Source: Methanospirillum hungatei JF-1 (GTDB lineage: Archaea > Halobacteriota > Methanomicrobia > Methanomicrobiales > Methanospirillaceae). Taken from it: a stretch of 64,000 nucleotides of DNA. Made by a program: the position numbers and the translations under genes. Location: NCBI RefSeq assembly GCF_000013445.1, contig NC_007796.1, positions 1,090,936 through 1,154,935 of the forward strand. The letters run 5' to 3'. A model generated the notes under the pieces. It was not told where the DNA came from. It saw only the letters and a program-made list of their open reading frames with translations, and did not search any database. Positions 42,040 through 52,564 of the stretch are shown piece by piece. Numbering within the stretch: position 1 is the first letter of the stretch; every line of letters starts with the position of its first letter.

Positions 42040-43809
42040 TCACATATTTTTTTCAAGTAACTCTTTGTACCGGGCAATTCCTCTCCGGATAACCTCTTCA
42101 TTAATTTCTCCCCTGCCGGATGGGAGCTCAAGAATTCTTTTTGGTATAGGTATGGATTCTGGCTCTAATGAAAAACCCTCACGGACTTTAAAACGGTATT
42201 TTTCAGCAAGGATCGATCTTCCAAGGATATCAAGTTCTTCCACCGTAATGGGTATCCCACAGACGGACAAGACTTCCTGAATTATTTCACGGGTATACAG
42301 GCCACGGGCAAAGAAACACACCACCAGGCCTGATAGGATCTGACGATACGCTTCTTCTTCATACAATTCTTCAGCAATTTTTTCCGGTGTTTCAGGGAAT
42401 TTTTCTTCAGGCTTCTGATCAACACTATACCCTGCATTGTCAAGATGGCTGTGGCGAGCTCCACAGATATATCCGATATATGCCGCAGGACCGGTGTGAT
42501 ACCCGGGCATTTCATTTTTCCCAAAGGCAAGAGCATACTCTTCGCCACCATAGACTGAGGCTGCAAACGACACTCCTTTCCCCAGGATCTGGTAAAACTC
42601 ACCCTTTTGTCGTGCCAGAGACTCGAAAAATGCAAGATAATGCTTGGCATCACCAAACGAGAGCCTGATACCTCCGGTCATTTCTTCATCAATTAGTCCA
42701 TTATTCATCGCTTCAGTTGCCCATGCGGCGCAGACACCGGCTGACATGGCATCAACTCCGATCTGTTCAATGATGTCAATCAGATACAGAACATCAGTGG
42801 GATCAGAGACACCGAGCATGAATCCAAGAGCATAGATCAGTTCATAGTCATAACTCACCGGGATGGTTTTGTAAAAGTACGGATCATTCGGATAGGGAAT
42901 CCGGATCTGACCGATATGAATACAACTGACCGGACAATGGGAACAGGCAACACGACGGGAGAGAAAGAGCCTGGCAAACTCTTCTCCAGATAACTGATCA
43001 GAGCCCCCCAGTCTCTGTTCAGTGAGATTTTTCACCGGAAGAGATCCCATTGCAGAGAGTGATTTCACATTTACCGGTGTTCCTATCTCATGATACTTCT
43101 GCATAAGGGGAGATCTGGTTACCTGGTCGTAAAGCCGGTCATAAAGTTCCCGGTATCTCTTCCGGTCAGATAACTCGATGAGATTATCCCCTGAAATCAG
43201 AACTGCCTTAAGTTTTTTAGATCCAAATACTGCCCCAAGCCCCATTCTGCCAAAATGCCGGTAGGTTTCTGAAGTCACACTTGCATATCTGATCAGATTC
43301 TCTCCGGCTCTTCCAATCCGTAATATCGTCCTGGTTCCTGGTGTTCCATCTTTTGACCGGATGATACGTGCTGCAGTATCACTCCGGCCAGTCCCCCACA
43401 ATGCCCGGGCATCACGAAATGCAACACCATCTTTTGTAATAGACAGATACACCGGATGTGAGGCTTTCCCGGTGATAACTATGGCGCCATATCCAGCCGA
43501 CCTGATTGCAACTGCTGTCCGGCCCCCTGCATGACTCTCACCAAGATTTCCGGTCAGAGGGGATTTAAACATTGCAACACATTTCGAAGCGAGAGGGAAG
43601 AGTGCTGTAGCAACTCCGACGGAAAATATAATCGGATTTTCCGGACCTAATGGATCAGCCCCTTGTGGACAGAATTCCTCCAGCAGCCTGATAGCTGCTC
43701 CGGCACCACCAAGTCGTTCCTGAAACAGATCGGACCTTTCTTCTGTATGGAATGACCACGAAGAAAGATCAATAAACAGAACCCGTGATAACAGTGCTTC
43801 AGGACTCAT
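42040..43809 (-). CDS. aor: Tungsten-dependent aldehyde ferredoxin oxidoreductase
   Basis: An AOR-family enzyme binding a tungsten-bis-pterin cofactor and one [4Fe-4S] cluster, oxidising aldehydes (or a related carbonyl substrate) with ferredoxin. Visible are the N-terminal RVLFIDLSSWSF...GGAGAAIRLL, the pterin-loop FKSPLTGNLGESHAGG, the cluster cysteines in CSHCPVSC with a distal C in YICGARHSH, and DAMSAGVCAAWATE. Length 589 is close to the family norm. It overlaps the upstream ferredoxin gene by 11 nt. Substrate unknown. Confidence 0.92.
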   Translation of the reverse strand: MSPEALLSRVLFIDLSSWSFHTEERSDLFQERLGGAGAAIRLLEEFCPQGADPLGPENPIIFSVGVATALFPLASKCVAMFKSPLTGNLGESHAGGRTAVAIRSAGYGAIVITGKASHPVYLSITKDGVAFRDARALWGTGRSDTAARIIRSKDGTPGTRTILRIGRAGENLIRYASVTSETYRHFGRMGLGAVFGSKKLKAVLISGDNLIELSDRKRYRELYDRLYDQVTRSPLMQKYHEIGTPVNVKSLSAMGSLPVKNLTEQRLGGSDQLSGEEFARLFLSRRVACSHCPVSCIHIGQIRIPYPNDPYFYKTIPVSYDYELIYALGFMLGVSDPTDVLYLIDIIEQIGVDAMSAGVCAAWATEAMNNGLIDEEMTGGIRLSFGDAKHYLAFFESLARQKGEFYQILGKGVSFAASVYGGEEYALAFGKNEMPGYHTGPAAYIGYICGARHSHLDNAGYSVDQKPEEKFPETPEKIAEELYEEEAYRQILSGLVVCFFARGLYTREIIQEVLSVCGIPITVEELDILGRSILAEKYRFKVREGFSLEPESIPIPKRILELPSGRGEINEEVIRRGIARYKELLEKNM

Positions 43810-44218
43810 CAGCCATCAACTCCTGCAGTTCAATAACTTCGTACGGGCAGTACTGTGCGCAATACCCACAATAAATACAGATAATGGGACGGTTCTCTTC
43901 ATGATCCCAGGATATTGCCCCAAGGATACACCCTTCCAGGCATTTTTTACACCCGGTGCATTTATCTTTATTGAGGGTAACTCCTCCACCCGGACGGGGC
44001 AGGAGAGCTTCTTCAGGACAGAGATGAACACAAGGGGGATCCTGGCATGCCCGACACACCCTCACCGAAAAACCTCGTTCAATCCCCCCGACTGAACTTA
44101 CATGAATAGCAGATTTGGATACTCCGCCAAATCCAAGCCTTCGGGTACAGGCAAACATACAGGACTGACACCCGACGCACCTGTCAGCGTCGATGACAGA
44201 GAGCCGCTTTTTTGGCAT
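43799..44218 (-). CDS. Four-cluster ferredoxin, electron partner of AOR
   Basis: A 139-residue protein with 16 cysteines in four groups: CVGCQSCMFAC, CRACQDPPCVHLC, CTGCKKCLEGC and CIYCGYCAQYC. This is enough for four [4Fe-4S] clusters, like the HycB/AOR-accessory type of polyferredoxin. It overlaps the AOR gene by 11 nt, so it is probably the dedicated electron acceptor. No transmembrane segment or Tat signal is present, so it is cytosolic. Confidence 0.92.
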   Translation of the reverse strand: MPKKRLSVIDADRCVGCQSCMFACTRRLGFGGVSKSAIHVSSVGGIERGFSVRVCRACQDPPCVHLCPEEALLPRPGGGVTLNKDKCTGCKKCLEGCILGAISWDHEENRPIICIYCGYCAQYCPYEVIELQELMADES

Positions 44219-44290
44219 ATGATGAAATGGGAATGAAAGATAATCAATATTCGTAAAATTAGTAAGAAGAGAATAACAGAAAAACAGGTT

Positions 44291-46123
44291 TTAGATATAT
44301 CTCGGTTTGAGAGATAACATCCGGGGAGTGTATAAAGGTCTGAATGGTTTTCCGGAAGTCTCTTTCCCGATCATCTCAATCAGCTTCTCTGCAGTGCAGG
44401 TAATCTTCTGTGGTTTATTGGGTTCAGATTCAGAACGGACAGTAACAGTAAGGTTTCCGGAGTTCATCTCTGAATCTCCAACCACGATCACATATGATAC
44501 CCAGTCCATTCCTGCTGCACGGATCTTTTTATTTAAGGAATCATCTCGATCATCAATATCGGCCCGGATCCGTGCCTTTGTAAGTTTTTCTGCAATGTCT
44601 TTTGCATATCCAAGATGATTATCGGTGACCGGAATTATTCGAACTTGGGTTGGGGTCAGCCAGGTGGGCAGATGTGCAACCTTCTGATTCACAGTATTTT
44701 CAAGAATTGCACAAAATACACGCTCAACTGAACCGGTTGGAGAACAGTGAAGAATTGGTGGATAAACTTCTGTTCCATCAGCAAGATGATATTTTATCCC
44801 AAACCGTTTGCTGCTTTCAACGTCAATCTGGACGGTCGGGTTTTCAATCGGCCGATTCTGCCCGTCGATTGCAGCAAGGTCAATCTTTGCTATCCAGTAA
44901 TGTACACGGTCTGAAAGAGTTTCAATCAGAATTGGAACACCGGAGTCTTTTACAATCTTTTTGATCCAGCCTTCATACTCTGAATAGAATTCCTCAGTGC
45001 AGCGGAATACTGCAACCAGCTGGGTCCCGAAGTCACGCCCGGTCTTCCACCCTATGGCAAGCTGTTCTTCAAAACAGGTCAGGGCATTCTCAAGATCCTT
45101 GCACAGAGAATGCATATCAGGCATGGTAAAAGCACGAAGTCTTTTCAGACCAATAACCTCACCCTTCTGTTCATGACGGAATGAATAGGTCGAAAGCTCG
45201 TACATCTTCATCGGCAGATGGTTTGGTGAGATATGCATACTCCGCATGGTGGTAAACATACCAAAACAGGCTGCAAATCGGAGCATCATGTTGCGGTTAC
45301 CTGATTTGAACCGGTACTGCCGCTCACCAAACTTGTCTGCGTGTTCAAAGATGGCTTTATCAGCAAGATCATACATGACCGGAGTCTCAACCGGACTTGC
45401 ACCATAGTCAAGAACAAGGGATAGGGCATAGTCTGCTAAGAGATCACGGACCAGCTTTCCACGGGGGAGCCAGCGGAGATGACCGACATCTGATACCGGT
45501 TCATAATCCACAAACTCCTTGGAACGCATCAGATCAACATGGACCGGTTCGCCACCTACCGGCACAGCGGTCCCGATCTCCTTTTTTATAAGAGCGGCAA
45601 ACGGAGAGTCATCCATGTACTCCTGAACATCATGAATAGTGCCTTCGGGTGTAAGAACAAAGAATTTATGTTCAATATGTTTCTTCTCAGGTTTTACCGC
45701 ATCTTCAGATGGGGTGATTGACCGGGAGAGTTCTGAAAGCGGGTGCCCTTTACAGGAGAGGGAGAACGATTTATACCATCCAAAAGGAGCTCGTTTAACT
45801 TCGTATCCTGCTTTTTCCAGGGATTCTTCGATAGCCTTCAGGGCTGCAACTGCAAGATCCGGTGCTGCAAGATCAGAGGAGAGGTGTGCATACGGGTATA
45901 CCATTACCCGGTTACATTCTACCTTACCGGCCATCTCACCTATTGCGGTGACCGTCTGACATATGACATCATCAATATCATCAGCATCCGGTGACTCAAC
46001 CGCACAAAATGCTACCAGGGCATCATCGAGGCGATCGGCCGGATTACAGGGATCCTCTGCAAATTTTGTTTTCTTCTTCGCTTCATATTCAATGAAATCA
46101 GAATGTATTAAAAGAAGGCGCAT
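44291..46123 (-). CDS. thrS: Threonyl-tRNA synthetase, archaeal type
   Basis: Charges tRNA-Thr. Residues 1-145 are the archaeal N-terminal editing domain ([19 protein letters not shown]...), related to D-aminoacyl-tRNA deacylase, in place of the bacterial N2 editing domain. The class II core has [35 protein letters not shown] (motif 2) and [16 protein letters not shown] (motif 3), then an anticodon-binding domain over the last ~110 residues. Full length at 610 residues. Confidence 0.95.
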
Positions 46124-46242
46124 GAATCAGATCTCTCCGTACAATATCCATATATGTTGATGTTTATCGGGTATAAAACCCGGGTAGGTTCCATCAATGT
46201 GAACAAACGTTTCTTAAAAAAAGTATTGAAGATATGAGCGTA

Positions 46243-46800
46243 TCATGCTCGTTTTTTATTCTCGTAGTATCGTGAAAGCGTGGCTTGTCGCTGGTTTAAG
46301 TATTTTGCATCCTTTTTAGCATTGTACGGACAAAGTGCCCGCTCAGTCGTGTAAAAGACCAGTTGACCAATTGGCATTCCGGCATGCATCCTGACCGGGC
46401 GCTGATTTACATTACACATCTCTAGGGTGATAGAGCCGGCAAATCCGGCATCAATCCATCCTCCGGTCTGATGAAGCTCAATACCAAGTCGTGCAATGCT
46501 GCTCTTTCCCTCAATACTGGCTACTATGTTATCAGGCAGGCGGATGGCTTCCATAGTTTCTGCCAGAACAAACTGGCCGGGATGGAGGACAATACTTTCG
46601 GCAGTCATCTCCTCAGTGCCGCCGGTCACAGTATCACGGATATATGGATCAATAATCTCATCACCTGGTGTATACCAGACAAAATGATTTCCAAGCCTGA
46701 TATCAATTGAATTTGGTTGTATTAACTCAGGATTATACGGGTCAATACCTATATATCCACGCTCGATGCGATCCGTTATCTGCCAGTCAACAAGGATCAT
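46243..46800 (-). CDS. dcd: dCTP deaminase
   Basis: Deaminates dCTP to dUTP (or, in a bifunctional variant, to dUMP). The trimeric dUTPase-like fold shows [11 protein letters not shown] near residue 32, the GKSSIARLG motif and [16 protein letters not shown] with the catalytic-type Glu. 185 residues is the usual Dcd length. Whether it also hydrolyses the triphosphate cannot be seen. It lies 21 nt downstream of the methyltransferase gene. Confidence 0.92.
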   Translation of the reverse strand: MILVDWQITDRIERGYIGIDPYNPELIQPNSIDIRLGNHFVWYTPGDEIIDPYIRDTVTGGTEEMTAESIVLHPGQFVLAETMEAIRLPDNIVASIEGKSSIARLGIELHQTGGWIDAGFAGSITLEMCNVNQRPVRMHAGMPIGQLVFYTTERALCPYNAKKDAKYLNQRQATLSRYYENKKRA

Positions 46801-46821
46801 GTACCGATCTGTTGTTTCCGA

Positions 46822-47577
46822 TTACTGTTTATCATTATGATCAGGATCAGTACGATCCGGATGTGAAGAGCTTTCCTCTCCCTGTGGTGGTGCAAAATGC
46901 CACTCAGAACGCCTGAGAAGACCATGAATGGTACTGCACTCGCGCCAGGTCAGATTACACCGCCCAAGTACCCGTCGAATCAGGGTCATAGTCGATTCTC
47001 GTTTGAACCCTGGATGATCCACCAGGTCCAGGTACTGATCAATATGCTCATAGAGATGATTCATCTCATCTACTGTCGCCAGAGGTATGACTCCTTTTGG
47101 GAGATTTGCGAGTTCATAACAGATAACTCCGACAGCATGGGAGAGGTTGATGATAGGATAGAGAGGTGATGTCGGAATGGTGCAGATAATATCTGCCCGT
47201 CTCACCTCTTCATTTGAAAGCCCCCAGTTTTCACGCCCGAAGAGGATTGATATCGTTCCATCTAGATCTCTAATAAGATCCCGGATTTCCTTAGGAGAAT
47301 AAAAGGGCATTCGGGTCGGATGACAGGCAGAATAAGAGAGTGATCCGGTTGTGGCAATCACCCGGTGTGATGTTCTAAATACCTCATCTAGTGTCATCAC
47401 AGTTGCATGTTCGAGCACATCATCCGCGTGTGAAGCCCGGATTTTGGCTTCGTTTCCGATGGTACAGGGATTGATGAGGATGAGATCGGTAAATCCGAAA
47501 TTTTTCATCACCCTGGCGGCAAATCCTACATTTCCCTCATATAGCGGTTCAACAAGGACAATCCGTATATGGGGCAT
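46822..47577 (-). CDS. trmJ: TrmJ-like SPOUT RNA methyltransferase
   Basis: A SpoU/TrmH-type methyltransferase with the knotted AdoMet site: N-terminal RIVLVEPLYEGNVGFAARVMKNFG, central ISILFGRENWGLSNEEV and C-terminal IPTSPLYPIINLSHAVGVICYEL. In archaea TrmJ 2'-O-methylates position 32 of several tRNAs. The C-terminal ~90 residues form a helical extension usual for the group. 3 nt downstream of the GGGP synthase. Confidence 0.88.
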   Translation of the reverse strand: MPHIRIVLVEPLYEGNVGFAARVMKNFGFTDLILINPCTIGNEAKIRASHADDVLEHATVMTLDEVFRTSHRVIATTGSLSYSACHPTRMPFYSPKEIRDLIRDLDGTISILFGRENWGLSNEEVRRADIICTIPTSPLYPIINLSHAVGVICYELANLPKGVIPLATVDEMNHLYEHIDQYLDLVDHPGFKRESTMTLIRRVLGRCNLTWRECSTIHGLLRRSEWHFAPPQGEESSSHPDRTDPDHNDKQ

Positions 47578-47580
47578 TTA

Positions 47581-48267
47581 TCACTGAACTGCCTGGACGG
47601 TCTCAAGAAGGGTCTTAACACCCTTTTCATAGACTGCATTTCCAACAACTATCGTATCAGCATATTTTGCCATCTCTGCAGCCTTTTCTGCGGAGTCGAT
47701 GCCACCGCCATAGTAAAGAACCGCATGATCGATAGCCTCGCCGGCCCGTTTTACAATGTCAGGATTTCCGTACATACCGCTGTATTCAATATATACTATC
47801 GGAAATTTGAAGTAATGATCAGCGATGGAAGCATATGCGGCCACTTCTTCAGCAGAAATCCCGCAGTCAGCCCCCGTAACACGGCCCACTGCTGAGTTTG
47901 GATTTAATACAATGTAAGCTTCGGGAATGACCTTTTCCCATACGATATCAGGATTCATTGCCCAGTCACGGTGTTTGCCAACTATCCACCGGGCATCGGA
48001 GGTGTTCATAACGCTTGCAACATACAACAGATCGATGCCGTGAAAAATTACTGATTCAGGTCCGGCTGGTTCAACAACAAGTGGGAGCCCGTATTCCTTC
48101 ACCTGGTCACGGAGCTGTGACATGTTGTCTTTGGTAATATTGAGCGTGCCTGAAAGAATGAGGGCATCTGTTCCACTTGTTGCAATTTCTGCGATTTCAT
48201 CTTCGGTGAGATGTTTGTCCGGGTCAAGCTTGGTAACGTGAGCCCAGGTCTTCCATTTTGTATGCAT
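47581..48267 (-). CDS. Geranylgeranylglyceryl phosphate synthase
   Basis: Joins geranylgeranyl diphosphate to sn-glycerol-1-phosphate, the first committed step of archaeal ether-lipid synthesis. The TIM barrel shows KLDPDKHLTEDEIAE near residue 14, VEPAGPESV, YIEYSGMYGNPDIV and the phosphate-binding LYYGGGIDSAEKA and ADTIVVGNAVYE. Length 228 is normal. The gene is firm evidence that the host is an archaeon. Confidence 0.94.
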   Translation of the reverse strand: MHTKWKTWAHVTKLDPDKHLTEDEIAEIATSGTDALILSGTLNITKDNMSQLRDQVKEYGLPLVVEPAGPESVIFHGIDLLYVASVMNTSDARWIVGKHRDWAMNPDIVWEKVIPEAYIVLNPNSAVGRVTGADCGISAEEVAAYASIADHYFKFPIVYIEYSGMYGNPDIVKRAGEAIDHAVLYYGGGIDSAEKAAEMAKYADTIVVGNAVYEKGVKTLLETVQAVQ

Positions 48268-48339
48268 ATATGCCTGTCCTCAAAAGTGCTGTACAGCTTC
48301 ATTACTTCTGACTGAAAAACATTCGGGAGATCCGGGGGA

Positions 48340-51135
48340 TCATACCACTGCTGCAGCCTGCAGTTTTTTCAGATGATCTTTTGACAGGCCACCTGATTTT
48401 GCAACCTTAGCCGGATCTGCAGAAATAAGGGATTTTTTATCAAAGATTCCAGCTCGATACAGGTGCTCAAGGGTAGACTCCCCGACCCCGGGAAGGGAGG
48501 TAAGTTCAATTTTCCCTGATTCAAATGCTTTTTTGGATATCTTTACCGGATCCGGCTTTCCTAATGACTGCGTAATCAGGGTTGCGTGCTTTCCAACCGT
48601 CTCAATGGAGATGCCGGTCTTGAATGCAAGGTATGCCGGATGAGCAGAGGCGATATCTTCTGGTGTTAAAAAACCGGCTTCCTGATACCGCTTTAGTGAT
48701 ACGGCAGGAATGCCGATATCTTTAAGCTGGTTTTTCGCAATCAGGGAGATGGCTTCACTTTTTAATGTCTTTGCTTCTTCTTCGGAGAGTCCGGTCTTTT
48801 TTAGTGATTCAATGGTAGCCGATGCAATGTCTCCGATGCAGTTTATCCCCGACTCGGTAAAACCGTTCATGACCTTTGTATGACTCCGGCCCCGTTTTGG
48901 GGGTACAAACTGCTTCATGAACTTTTTACATTCCGATCTTCTCCGGATGAGATCAAGAACGTCATTTGCTTCATGAATTAACGTTTCAGCCTGCTTTTTG
49001 GTGATTCCTAGCTTTTTCGCCAGAACTGCAGGCTCCAGTTTCGAGAGTTCATACAATGAAAATATCTTTGCATCAAGAAGTTTCTGCTGAAGAGCCTCGG
49101 TCATTGCGGGCATCTTTGCATAGTGCTCTTTCTGCTGCTCGATGAGCTGACAGAGCGGACATCCCATCTCCCACGGTCGGGCACCTTTTGCGATAAGACT
49201 GACGTGGAAGAGATTATGAACCTCACAGACCTTCTTTGTCCTGACCGCTGATCCCCACATCGTCCCTGGAAGAGATATGTTACAAGTACAGTCCGGATAC
49301 CCGTTACACCCGATAAATTGAGAACCACCCTTCCGACGAATACGAAGATCCTTTCCGCACACCGGGCATGGTCCGATGGTCAGCTCTTCATCTGTCTGAC
49401 CCATAATCTCCTGGCCGATGACTGCCTCATTTGGTTCCAATTCATCAAATACCTGATGAAGCATCTTTCGGGAATCATCAACCACCCCATCACGGGACTT
49501 ATTTCTGACCTTGATAGCTTCCATCGCCTGTTCAAGCTTCTGGGTCATATCAGGTCTGGTGATGGTTGAAGCATGCGCTTCCAGTGATTCAGTTACAGCT
49601 TTCCCGACAAGAGTTGGCCGGAGTGGATTTCCTTCGATATATTTACGGGAGATGAGCTTTTGGATCACTTCATGTCTGGTGGATTTTGTCCCAAGACCCA
49701 GCTCTTCCATCACCTGGATAAGTTTACTCTGTGAATACCGCGGTGGTGGCTGCGTCTGCTTCTCTTCAAGGTTCAGATCCTGTATCTTCAGTTTTTCTCC
49801 CTTTTTGACTACAGGGAGGATGGAATCTTTCGCCTCTGAGTATGGGTATACCGTCCTCCATCCGGCCTCGGTCAGACGGGATCCGGTTGCAACATAATTT
49901 TGTCCGGTTGCATCCATCCCGATCCGCATGGTTGCCCACTCGGCATCTGGTGACAGGGTTGCAAGGAATCTGCGTACTACCAGTTCATACAATTTCCAGT
50001 TCTCACCAAGCTGCTCTTCGGTCGCAACACCTGTCGGATGGATTGGAGGGTGATCGGTTGAGGATTTCTTTCCTTCGGTCGGTTTTGTCCGCCTGTTTTT
50101 CCTGACCCAAGCAACATCCCGGGCAAATTTTGTCTTTTCTAGCGTGGTCAGAATATTGTCAAGGTTCAGGGATGGAGGATAGATGGTATTGTCTGTACGC
50201 GGATATGAGATAAATCCGTTCATATAGAGTTCTTCTGCAACTCGCATTGCATTTGCTGCAGAATAACCAATCCGTGCTGCGGCAACGATAAACTGGGTTG
50301 TGTCAAATGGAGTCGGCGCCCGGTCTACCCGTTTTCCTTCCTTGACTTCGGTAACAACAAGCGGATCCTTTGTCCCGGCATATGCCGCATCGGCGAGTTT
50401 CTTATCAGTAAAACGGCCTTCTGCATGACGTGCAATAATAGACTGACCATCTTTCTCAGTTGTCAGGGAGATCTCCCAGTAGGGTTCGGGAATAAAAGAC
50501 TCAATCTCTTTCTCGCGATCAACTATCATCGCAAGTGTTGGTGACTGGACACGTCCCACGGAAAGTATGTTTCCTCCACCCCGTTTTGCAGCCAGACTGA
50601 TAAACCTGGTAAGTGATGCTCCCCAGATGAGATCAACTACCTGCCTGGCTTCCCCTGCCGCTGCAAGATCAAAATCCAGATCACTGGGTTCTGAAAAGGC
50701 CCGGTTGATCTCTTCCTTGGTAATAGCTGAAAACCGTGCACGATCAATGGGCACTTTCGGATTGACTGCCCGGACCAGCTCATATGCCTCCTTCCCGATA
50801 AGTTCCCCTTCGGTATCAAAATCAGTTGCTATGGTAACACGGTTTGCCTTTTTGGCTATTTTATGGATCAATTTTACTATTGCAGGTTCTGTAGGACGTT
50901 TAATGGTCTCTGCATCGATTAATGACCGGGGAGGTCGTTCCTGTGACCGCCAGTTGGTATACCCTTCAACGAAATCGACCTCAACCACATGGCCACGAAG
51001 TCCGATTGATATCTTGTCGCCAAAGGTGTATACATTCACCCCACCCTCCTTTTTTGCCGAAACTTTATCCTTTCCGGAAAGGATCTGTGCTATCCGGTTT
51101 GCTGCAATGTTTTTTTCGGCAATAATCAGATGCAT
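48340..51135 (-). CDS. topA: DNA topoisomerase I (type IA) with long helix-hairpin-helix C-terminal tail
   Basis: Relaxes negative supercoils through a 5'-phosphotyrosine bond. Toprim domain with ATDFDTEGELIG, active-site Tyr in NGFISYPRTDNT, and a zinc finger CPVCGKDLRI...FIGCNGYPDC. The last ~250 residues are repeated helix-hairpin-helix modules (ELSKLEPAVLAKKLGITKKQAETL; LTSLPGVGESTLEHLYRAGI), probably extra DNA-binding repeats. At 931 residues it is longer than most archaeal TopA. 4 nt after gatB's start side of the operon, downstream gene of the gat run. Confidence 0.93.
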   Translation of the reverse strand: MHLIIAEKNIAANRIAQILSGKDKVSAKKEGGVNVYTFGDKISIGLRGHVVEVDFVEGYTNWRSQERPPRSLIDAETIKRPTEPAIVKLIHKIAKKANRVTIATDFDTEGELIGKEAYELVRAVNPKVPIDRARFSAITKEEINRAFSEPSDLDFDLAAAGEARQVVDLIWGASLTRFISLAAKRGGGNILSVGRVQSPTLAMIVDREKEIESFIPEPYWEISLTTEKDGQSIIARHAEGRFTDKKLADAAYAGTKDPLVVTEVKEGKRVDRAPTPFDTTQFIVAAARIGYSAANAMRVAEELYMNGFISYPRTDNTIYPPSLNLDNILTTLEKTKFARDVAWVRKNRRTKPTEGKKSSTDHPPIHPTGVATEEQLGENWKLYELVVRRFLATLSPDAEWATMRIGMDATGQNYVATGSRLTEAGWRTVYPYSEAKDSILPVVKKGEKLKIQDLNLEEKQTQPPPRYSQSKLIQVMEELGLGTKSTRHEVIQKLISRKYIEGNPLRPTLVGKAVTESLEAHASTITRPDMTQKLEQAMEAIKVRNKSRDGVVDDSRKMLHQVFDELEPNEAVIGQEIMGQTDEELTIGPCPVCGKDLRIRRKGGSQFIGCNGYPDCTCNISLPGTMWGSAVRTKKVCEVHNLFHVSLIAKGARPWEMGCPLCQLIEQQKEHYAKMPAMTEALQQKLLDAKIFSLYELSKLEPAVLAKKLGITKKQAETLIHEANDVLDLIRRRSECKKFMKQFVPPKRGRSHTKVMNGFTESGINCIGDIASATIESLKKTGLSEEEAKTLKSEAISLIAKNQLKDIGIPAVSLKRYQEAGFLTPEDIASAHPAYLAFKTGISIETVGKHATLITQSLGKPDPVKISKKAFESGKIELTSLPGVGESTLEHLYRAGIFDKKSLISADPAKVAKSGGLSKDHLKKLQAAAVV

Positions 51136-51139
51136 GATA

Positions 51140-52564
51140 TCAGACCTTCTTATCCAGAATCTCTTTGAGAAGCGTATTCAGATGTCCGGGATCTGCACGT
51201 CCCCGGCATTTTTTCATGACCTGCCCGACGAGGAAATTGAGCGCCTGCATCTTTCCAGCATAATAATCATCTATGGCTGCCTGCTGCTCGGCGATTACTT
51301 CCTGTATCATTGCAGTGACCTGATCACCACTGGTCTTTGCAAGTCCGAGCCGGCTCACTATCTCCTGAGGGCGCTCTGGTTTTTTCCCATCTTTGACAGC
51401 ATCAAGAATCAGCCGGAGTATCTCCACCGCAGACTTGTCGGTAATAGTGTCGGATTTTATAAGTGTGAGGAGTTCGCGGAAGAGGTCTGAAGGCATTGCA
51501 TCGATGGAAAAGTCACGGTAATTGAGCTCACCAAGCAGGTAGTCTGCGGTCCACGTGGCAGCAAGGGCAGGATCTTCTGATGCAACCGTCTCATAAAACT
51601 CTGCAAGTTTGAGACCGCCGGTCAGGGTTTTTGCATGCTCTGGTGAGACTCCGTACTGTGAAATAAACCGTTCCCTTCGTGCATCGGGAAGCTCAGGAAG
51701 TTCTATGGCATCAACCCAGGATGCAACCCGGAGGGGGAGAAGATCTGGTTCAGGGAAGTACCGGTAATCATTCTCCTCTTCTTTTGAACGGGATGACGTG
51801 GTCACCCCCCGTGCCTCAACAAAATGTCTGGTCTCCCGTGTAACGATCTGGCCACGCCGGAGCAGATTTCGCTGCCTGGTTACTTCAAAGGTGAGTGCCT
51901 TTTCCACACCTTTATAGGAGGAGATATTCTTAACCTCAACCCGTTCTGATCCCTTCAGTGATATGTTTGCATCAACACGAAGAGAACCTTCTTTTTCCGA
52001 GTCAAATACATTGAGATATTCAAGAGTTGCCCGCAGTTTGTTCAAAAATTTCCGAGCTTCCTTTGGAGACCGGAGATCAGGTTCGGTAACTATCTCAATA
52101 AGCGGGATACCCGCACGGTTGTAATCAACAAGAGTATATTTTCCCCGATCAGTGGTCCCCATGTGGACAGAACGTCCGGGATCTTCCTCAAGATGTATTC
52201 TGGTAATCCTGACCTCTTTCTCACCATTATCACCGTCAATCAGAAGTTTTCCCCATTCTGCAAGAGGTTTGTCATACTGGGTGATCTGGTATGCTTTATT
52301 CAGATCAGGATAAAAATAGTTCTTTCTTGAGAACTCTGATTCATCCCTTATGGTACAGTTGAGCGCCTTTCCAACCTTCAGTGCAAACTCTATGGCCCGC
52401 TTGTTTACCATCGGCATACTACCCGGAAGACCAAGACAGACCGGGCAGGTGTGAGTGTTCGGTTCGTTGTCACGAAAATCCGTTGAGCAGCTACAGAACA
52501 TCTTAGACTTCGTGTTCAGCTGACAATGGATCTCAAGGCCGATGATTGTCTCCAGGTCTTCCAT
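51140..52564 (-). CDS. gatB: Aspartyl/glutamyl-tRNA amidotransferase subunit B
   Basis: The tRNA-binding and kinase subunit of GatCAB, which converts misacylated Asp-tRNA-Asn (and/or Glu-tRNA-Gln) to the amide form. Hallmarks: EIHCQLNTKSKMFCSC, NTHTCPVCLGLPGSMP (zinc-type Cys pairs), YFYPDLNKAYQITQY, and the C-terminal YqeY-like tail domain (about 350-474). Full length. Its ATG overlaps the gatA stop. Confidence 0.95.
   Translation of the reverse strand: MEDLETIIGLEIHCQLNTKSKMFCSCSTDFRDNEPNTHTCPVCLGLPGSMPMVNKRAIEFALKVGKALNCTIRDESEFSRKNYFYPDLNKAYQITQYDKPLAEWGKLLIDGDNGEKEVRITRIHLEEDPGRSVHMGTTDRGKYTLVDYNRAGIPLIEIVTEPDLRSPKEARKFLNKLRATLEYLNVFDSEKEGSLRVDANISLKGSERVEVKNISSYKGVEKALTFEVTRQRNLLRRGQIVTRETRHFVEARGVTTSSRSKEEENDYRYFPEPDLLPLRVASWVDAIELPELPDARRERFISQYGVSPEHAKTLTGGLKLAEFYETVASEDPALAATWTADYLLGELNYRDFSIDAMPSDLFRELLTLIKSDTITDKSAVEILRLILDAVKDGKKPERPQEIVSRLGLAKTSGDQVTAMIQEVIAEQQAAIDDYYAGKMQALNFLVGQVMKKCRGRADPGHLNTLLKEILDKKV

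Noticed and set aside
50567-51490. 307-residue open frame on the plus strand
   Set aside because: It lies antisense across topA and gatB, both of which are certain genes with intact motifs, and its translation shows no domain or normal composition.
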